Part shown: one piece after another, positions 54,579 through 57,648 of the stretch
Numbering within the stretch: position 1 is the stretch's first letter
Layout of the letters: each line of letters opens with the position of its first letter
NCBI GenBank assembly: GCA_030148705.1
Contig: JASBSY010000007.1
Span: 1 to 57,648 of the forward strand
Origin: Pukyongia sp.
GTDB taxonomy: Bacteria > Bacteroidota > Bacteroidia > Flavobacteriales > Flavobacteriaceae
Length of the DNA stretch: 57,648 bases
Direction: 5' to 3'
Notes under the pieces: generated by a model
Seen by the model: only the letters and a program-made list of their open reading frames with translations
The model's database searches: none
Told to the model about the DNA's origin: nothing
Program-made: the position numbers and the translations under genes

Positions 54579-55715
54579 ATGAAGATACTCCTGGTGGGAG
54601 AATACAGCAGATTGCACAATTCGCTTAAAGAGGGATTACTGGCTTTGGGACATCAGGTAACCATCATCGCCACCGGCGACTATTGGAAGAATTATCCGGC
54701 CGACATCAAACTCAAGCGCACTTACGATCAAGGCCTGGGAAAGAAACTTAAAGTGGGTGTGTATAAGCTCTTCAACATCGATATTACTTCGCTTGATCTC
54801 AGGCGACAGTTCTATGCACAAAAAGAAAATCTCAAGGGATATGATGTGGTGCAGCTTATAAATGAAAGTCCGTTCGGCCTTACCCCTGCCATTGAGATGG
54901 AATTGATAAGCTTTCTGAAAAAAAACAATAAAAAACTCTTTCTGCTTTCCTGCGGAACCGATTATTTAAGTGTGAAATACCAATTGTCTGATGCACTTCC
55001 CTACTCCATTATGACAGAGCTAAAGAATGGCAGCGCTTCGAAGGAAGACTTCAGGTTCATTTTAAAGTATACCAAAGAAAGATACAGGCAACTACATGAG
55101 TTCGTGTACGGACAGATTAATGGGGTGATCGCTTCAGACCTGGACTATCACATGCCGCTAAAAGATCATCCGTTTTACCTGGGGTTAATTCCCAACCCGG
55201 TTAACACCGATAAAATCGCATATAGCCAACCGCAGCCTGAAGACCGTATAAATATCTTTCTCGGGATTAACCGAAGTGCATACCACAGCAAGGGGATACG
55301 GTATTTTGAAGAGGCTTTGGAAAAAATTTCGGCTAAGTACGGTGATAGGATTAGTATTGAAGTGGTGGAGAACCTTCCCTACAATACCTATATCGAAAAA
55401 TACAACAAGGCTCACATCCTGCTCGACCAGGTGTTTGCTTACGACCAGGGGTATAATGCCCTGGAGGCTATGGCCAAAGGAAAAGTGGTATTTACCGGTG
55501 CTGAAGCAATCTTCACCGAATATTATGAGTTGGAAAAAACAGTGGCGATCAACGCCCTGCCCGATTCAGAAGTTATTACTGCCGAACTGGAACGGATTAT
55601 CCTCAATCCCCGTCTTATAGCTGAAATTGGTGCGAATGCCCGGGAATTCATCATGCAGCATCATCATTACAAAAAGATTGCCGAAGGCTACGTGAATCTC
55701 TGGAACCACAATTAG
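54579..55715 (+). CDS. Glycosyltransferase, GT-B fold (GT1/GT4-like)
   Basis: 378 residues. The N-terminus MKILLVGEYSRLHNSL and the donor-side segment LLDQVFAYDQGYNALEAMAKGK, with later KVVFTGAEAIF, suit a GT-B enzyme; FLGINRSAYHSKGIRYFEEAL is the interdomain region. The family match is looser than for the GT4 gene next door, so the exact class is uncertain. It stands alone to the right of the shared promoter region, and its stop overlaps the stop of the convergent flippase gene by four bases. Confidence 0.85.
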   Translation: MKILLVGEYSRLHNSLKEGLLALGHQVTIIATGDYWKNYPADIKLKRTYDQGLGKKLKVGVYKLFNIDITSLDLRRQFYAQKENLKGYDVVQLINESPFGLTPAIEMELISFLKKNNKKLFLLSCGTDYLSVKYQLSDALPYSIMTELKNGSASKEDFRFILKYTKERYRQLHEFVYGQINGVIASDLDYHMPLKDHPFYLGLIPNPVNTDKIAYSQPQPEDRINIFLGINRSAYHSKGIRYFEEALEKISAKYGDRISIEVVENLPYNTYIEKYNKAHILLDQVFAYDQGYNALEAMAKGKVVFTGAEAIFTEYYELEKTVAINALPDSEVITAELERIILNPRLIAEIGANAREFIMQHHHYKKIAEGYVNLWNHN

Positions 55716-56998
55716 ACCTTAGACCGCTTGTTCCGGAAATACCTGAACACCAATAAGAACACCACCACGAAATAAATCACATATCTGTAGAAGTGTGCCA
55801 TTACCACCCCTTCTACCCCGTAGATATCGGTAAGGTATCGCGCGAGGAAGTAGAACAATCCAAGCGAAAGGATTTCAGAAAAAATAAAATTGCGTACCAT
55901 TTTCTTGGCCAGGAACTGATGTGCAAGTACCAAAGAGGCTAACCGGACAAAGTCGCCCATAAGTTGCCATTTAAAAAGAGGCGACATAGCCGTAAAGTCG
56001 GGATAGATCAGCTGGATCACCACATCCCTGAAAATATAAACCAGTATCATTCCCAGGCCGAAAACCGGCAATAGGGTTTTATAAATGGAGAATAATTCCT
56101 TACGGAAACCGACTTCGGTGTGAATACTGGCAAATTTCGGCAATACGTAGAGGGTAAAAATAGCCGCCGAGAATACCATATAGTTCTTCGATATAAAGGT
56201 CATGGCCGTCCATATCCCCGAATCGGCTTCCGTGATCCTGTTCCTGATCATAGTTCGGATATCGATTTCAACATAATTCAGCAAAATAGAAGAAAACAGA
56301 GACATAAGCGAGAATGCCAGCAGGCTCCTCGCCATAGGGGTATTAAAGGAGAGGCCTTTAAAGTCGATATATTCTTTTAAGGTTTTGAAGAAGATGGTCA
56401 TTAATACGGTAAGCTGTATCACCGGGGTAACGGCAATTGCCACCAGGGCCCCGTCTATATTGTAGTTTATCAGGAAATACACCATCAGAACGGCACTGAA
56501 CAGGTAGCCGAACAGGTCTATTTTCGCAAACTTCTTGTACATGGAAAGGCCGTTCACAACCCCGTTAAAGATTCGATAGATGGCTATAAACGGTACGGTT
56601 ACGGCAACCAGCTTTATCAGGTATGTGAAATCTTCGGAAGCAAATAAATACCGACTAATTGGCGTAGCGGCAAAGAAGAGGAACAGGGCTGTAACAACAA
56701 CCCCGAACAGCGATAAGACAAAGGCCGAGGAGAATAATCGTTTAAGTTGTTCTGAATCTTCTTTGTATTCGGCTACGTATTTTACGATTCCACTAAAGAT
56801 CCCAACCGAAGCGATTGAGGAAAGTATTTGTTCCAGGTTTCGCAGCTGACCAATCTTGGCAATCCCGGCTTCCCCTACTATCTCAGCAAGCAGCCGCTGA
56901 ATGAATAAGGAAACCACCAGCCTGATGGAAATAACCACCGCATTCAGGGAGGTCATCTTCAGCAACAGGTTAGCACGTATAAATTGTGGGATCTTCAA
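55712..56998 (-). CDS. Polysaccharide/O-antigen translocase, Wzx (MATE/MOP) type
   Basis: 428 residues with about 12 membrane helices. The N-terminus (TSLNAVVISIRLVVSLFIQRL followed by EIVGEAGIAKIGQL) and the overall pattern are those of O-antigen flippases of the WzxE kind. It should flip lipid-linked glycan across the inner membrane. No Wzy polymerase is visible in the window. It is convergent with the glycosyltransferase gene. Upstream lies the repeat island, with no gene for 578 bases. Confidence 0.88.
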   Translation of the reverse strand: MKIPQFIRANLLLKMTSLNAVVISIRLVVSLFIQRLLAEIVGEAGIAKIGQLRNLEQILSSIASVGIFSGIVKYVAEYKEDSEQLKRLFSSAFVLSLFGVVVTALFLFFAATPISRYLFASEDFTYLIKLVAVTVPFIAIYRIFNGVVNGLSMYKKFAKIDLFGYLFSAVLMVYFLINYNIDGALVAIAVTPVIQLTVLMTIFFKTLKEYIDFKGLSFNTPMARSLLAFSLMSLFSSILLNYVEIDIRTMIRNRITEADSGIWTAMTFISKNYMVFSAAIFTLYVLPKFASIHTEVGFRKELFSIYKTLLPVFGLGMILVYIFRDVVIQLIYPDFTAMSPLFKWQLMGDFVRLASLVLAHQFLAKKMVRNFIFSEILSLGLFYFLARYLTDIYGVEGVVMAHFYRYVIYFVVVFLLVFRYFRNKRSKV

Positions 56999-57048
56999 GA
57001 TGCAGCTTTATTATTGTATCTGTTGTTAGCTATTAATTTTTTGTTCTA

Positions 57049-57076
57049 TTCACGCTTCACGCTTCACCCTTCACTC
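57049..57076. repeat. Heptamer tract (TTCACGC, TTCACGC, TTCACCC, TTCACTC)
   Basis: Four head-to-tail 7-base units at 57049, 57056, 57063 and 57070, varying only in the last two bases. A second tract of the same motif lies near 57480-57575 on the other side of the palindrome region. Confidence 0.75.
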
Positions 57077-57101
57077 TTAAACACATCCACTTCTCGATAC
57101 T

Positions 57102-57179
57102 AATATGAAGTAGCTCTCGCACTTCATATTCATCCGCCAGATTTATCACGTACTACGTGAGGCGGACAGGCTCGAAGTG
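57102..57179. repeat. Group of nested inverted repeats
   Basis: AATATGAAG (57102-57110) pairs with CTTCATATT (57122-57130). Alternatively CACTTC (57120-57125) pairs with GAAGTG (57174-57179), enclosing TCCGCC/GGCGGA (57133-57138, 57161-57166) and the tight palindrome CACGTA C TACGTG (57147-57159). Two alternative folds share the arm at 57122-57125. Confidence 0.7.
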
Positions 57180-57224
57180 ACATTCTATCTCTTCTTTTTT
57201 GTATTGCCTTTCATCTTATCTTAT

Positions 57225-57396
57225 TAACTTTCTTTTACTGGTCTAAAAGAAAGTTACAAAGAAAAGGACCTTTTTCTTTTTCAGAGGCATTTTCATTGCT
57301 GCTATCGCGCAATGAAACCGTATTTATTTTGCTAAATTCTCTACAGGGATTCGCGAATTCTTAACGCAAAATAAATACCTATGCTGGCTGAAAAAG
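57225..57396. repeat. Structured element: hairpin plus a three-way junction
   Basis: A 13-bp perfect hairpin (57225-57237 with 57244-57256) is followed by a 9-bp closing stem (CTTTTTCAG 57276-57284 with CTGAAAAAG 57388-57396). Inside it are two more perfect hairpins: TTTCATTGC/GCAATGAAA (57291-57299, 57309-57317) and a 13-bp GTATTTATTTTGC/GCAAAATAAATAC (57320-57332, 57366-57378), whose loop contains the palindrome ATTCGCGAAT (57349-57358). Confidence 0.75.
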
Positions 57397-57486
57397 GAGT
57401 GTGCGGATTTTAATAAAATTATGTCACTACATTCACGCTTTTACCCCGCAATCTCTTGGTTTAGAACTAGCAGTTCACCTTTAACA

Positions 57487-57575
57487 CTTCACGCTTCACA
57501 CTTCACGGGCTTCCGGCTTTAGGCTTCACCCCTCACTCCTCACCCTTCACTACTCACTACTCACTACTCACTAAA
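57487..57575. repeat. Second heptamer tract, ending in TACTCAC repeats
   Basis: Variants of the TTCACNC heptamer recur across this stretch, and it ends with three exact TACTCAC units at 57551-57557, 57558-57564 and 57565-57571. The tract stops just before the stop codon of the last partial gene. Confidence 0.65.
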
Positions 57576-57576
57576 C

Positions 57577-57648
57577 TCACCCGAATTTCTGCCGCTCCAC
57601 CAAATAGGTAGTCAATATCTTGTTGAAACCGGCATTAATATCGGCCTC
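57577..57648 (-). CDS. C-terminal fragment of an unidentified protein (5' end outside window)
   Basis: The minus strand is open from base 57648 and ends with TGA at 57577-57579, giving a 23-residue C-terminus (EADINAGFNKILTTYLVERQ, then KFG). The frame is coding-like and fits a gene that continues to the right, transcribed towards the flippase gene. It is too short to name. By position it may belong to the polysaccharide locus, which is inference. Confidence 0.6.
   Translation of the reverse strand, partial: EADINAGFNKILTTYLVERQKFG

Larger units (their letters stand above)
56999..57576. other. Gene-free region rich in inverted and heptamer repeats
   Basis: A 578-base spacer between the flippase start and the last partial gene with no open reading frame that I would accept. 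It holds two tracts of TTCACNC heptamers, a group of palindromes at 57102-57179 and a structured 172-base element at 57225-57396, each listed separately. Confidence 0.7.

Noticed and set aside
53417-54619. The longest frame for the GT4 gene, starting at 54619.
   Set aside because: It would overlap the divergent gene start at 54579 and both -7 boxes; conserved GT4 sequence begins only after the ATG at 54532.

Overview
The window is chromosomal DNA from a member of the Flavobacteriia (phylum Bacteroidota), most likely a marine Flavobacteriaceae. The protein types fit: a VWA/DUF11 surface protein, DUF2851, DUF3467, a DUF1343/NamZ lipoprotein, TonB-receptor-like barrels and an endosialidase-chaperone-like tail. 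So does the gene-expression grammar. Almost no gene has a Shine-Dalgarno (SD) sequence, the clear exception being rpsU, and many genes sit just downstream of the Bacteroidota -7 box TAnnTTTG.

Layout. 1-7,660: secreted or surface proteins (a 5'-complete but 3'-truncated VWA/DUF11 protein, three small secreted proteins) around release factor 3 (prfC). 7,660-23,470: a long leftward translation/transcription block. Read in the direction of transcription it is rpsU, a Xer recombinase, hpf, tRNA-Thr(TGT), tRNA-Tyr, tRNA-Gly, tRNA-Thr(GGT), tuf, tRNA-Trp, secE, nusG, rplK, rplA, rplJ, rplL, rpoB, rpoC and a DUF3467 gene, ending in a clear intrinsic terminator. The Thr-Tyr-Gly-Thr-tuf order is the one known from the E. 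coli tufB operon. 23,500-33,900: leftward metabolic and envelope genes (CarboxypepD_reg protein, acyl-CoA dehydrogenase, helix-hairpin-helix protein, AGCS symporter, K+ channel with PspC, DUF2851, PLP-dependent cysteine synthase, LolE/FtsX-like permease). 33,880-48,720: mixed-strand envelope genes (NamZ-like lipoprotein, small lipoprotein plus barrel, YkgJ protein, methyltransferase, metalloprotease lipoprotein, amidohydrolase lipoprotein, TonB-like barrel plus giant TPR protein, tail-like protein plus subtilase, FtsE). 48,710-57,000: a surface-polysaccharide locus (MBOAT with an SGNH-like partner, two GT2 enzymes, an FdtA-type ketoisomerase, two GT4-like enzymes, a Wzx-type flippase). 57,000-57,576: a gene-free stretch full of heptamer repeats and long perfect inverted repeats. 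The last 72 bases hold the C-terminus of an unidentified gene.

How it fits together. The middle block makes ribosome and RNA polymerase parts plus their hibernation factor, with stem-loops in several junctions that could set the rpl:rpo ratio. The flanks build and modify the envelope. The most unusual signals are non-coding: (i) the palindrome and heptamer island at 57,049-57,575, including a predicted three-way-junction fold; (ii) a shared 19-base motif (TGTAGGAAAATACTTGTAA and relatives) in three intergenic regions next to secreted-protein genes; (iii) the strong SD of rpsU in an SD-poor genome; (iv) tandem 34-base repeats and a long palindrome inside the tRNA cluster; (v) a terminator-shaped hairpin inside the start of a coding region at 27,059-27,101.
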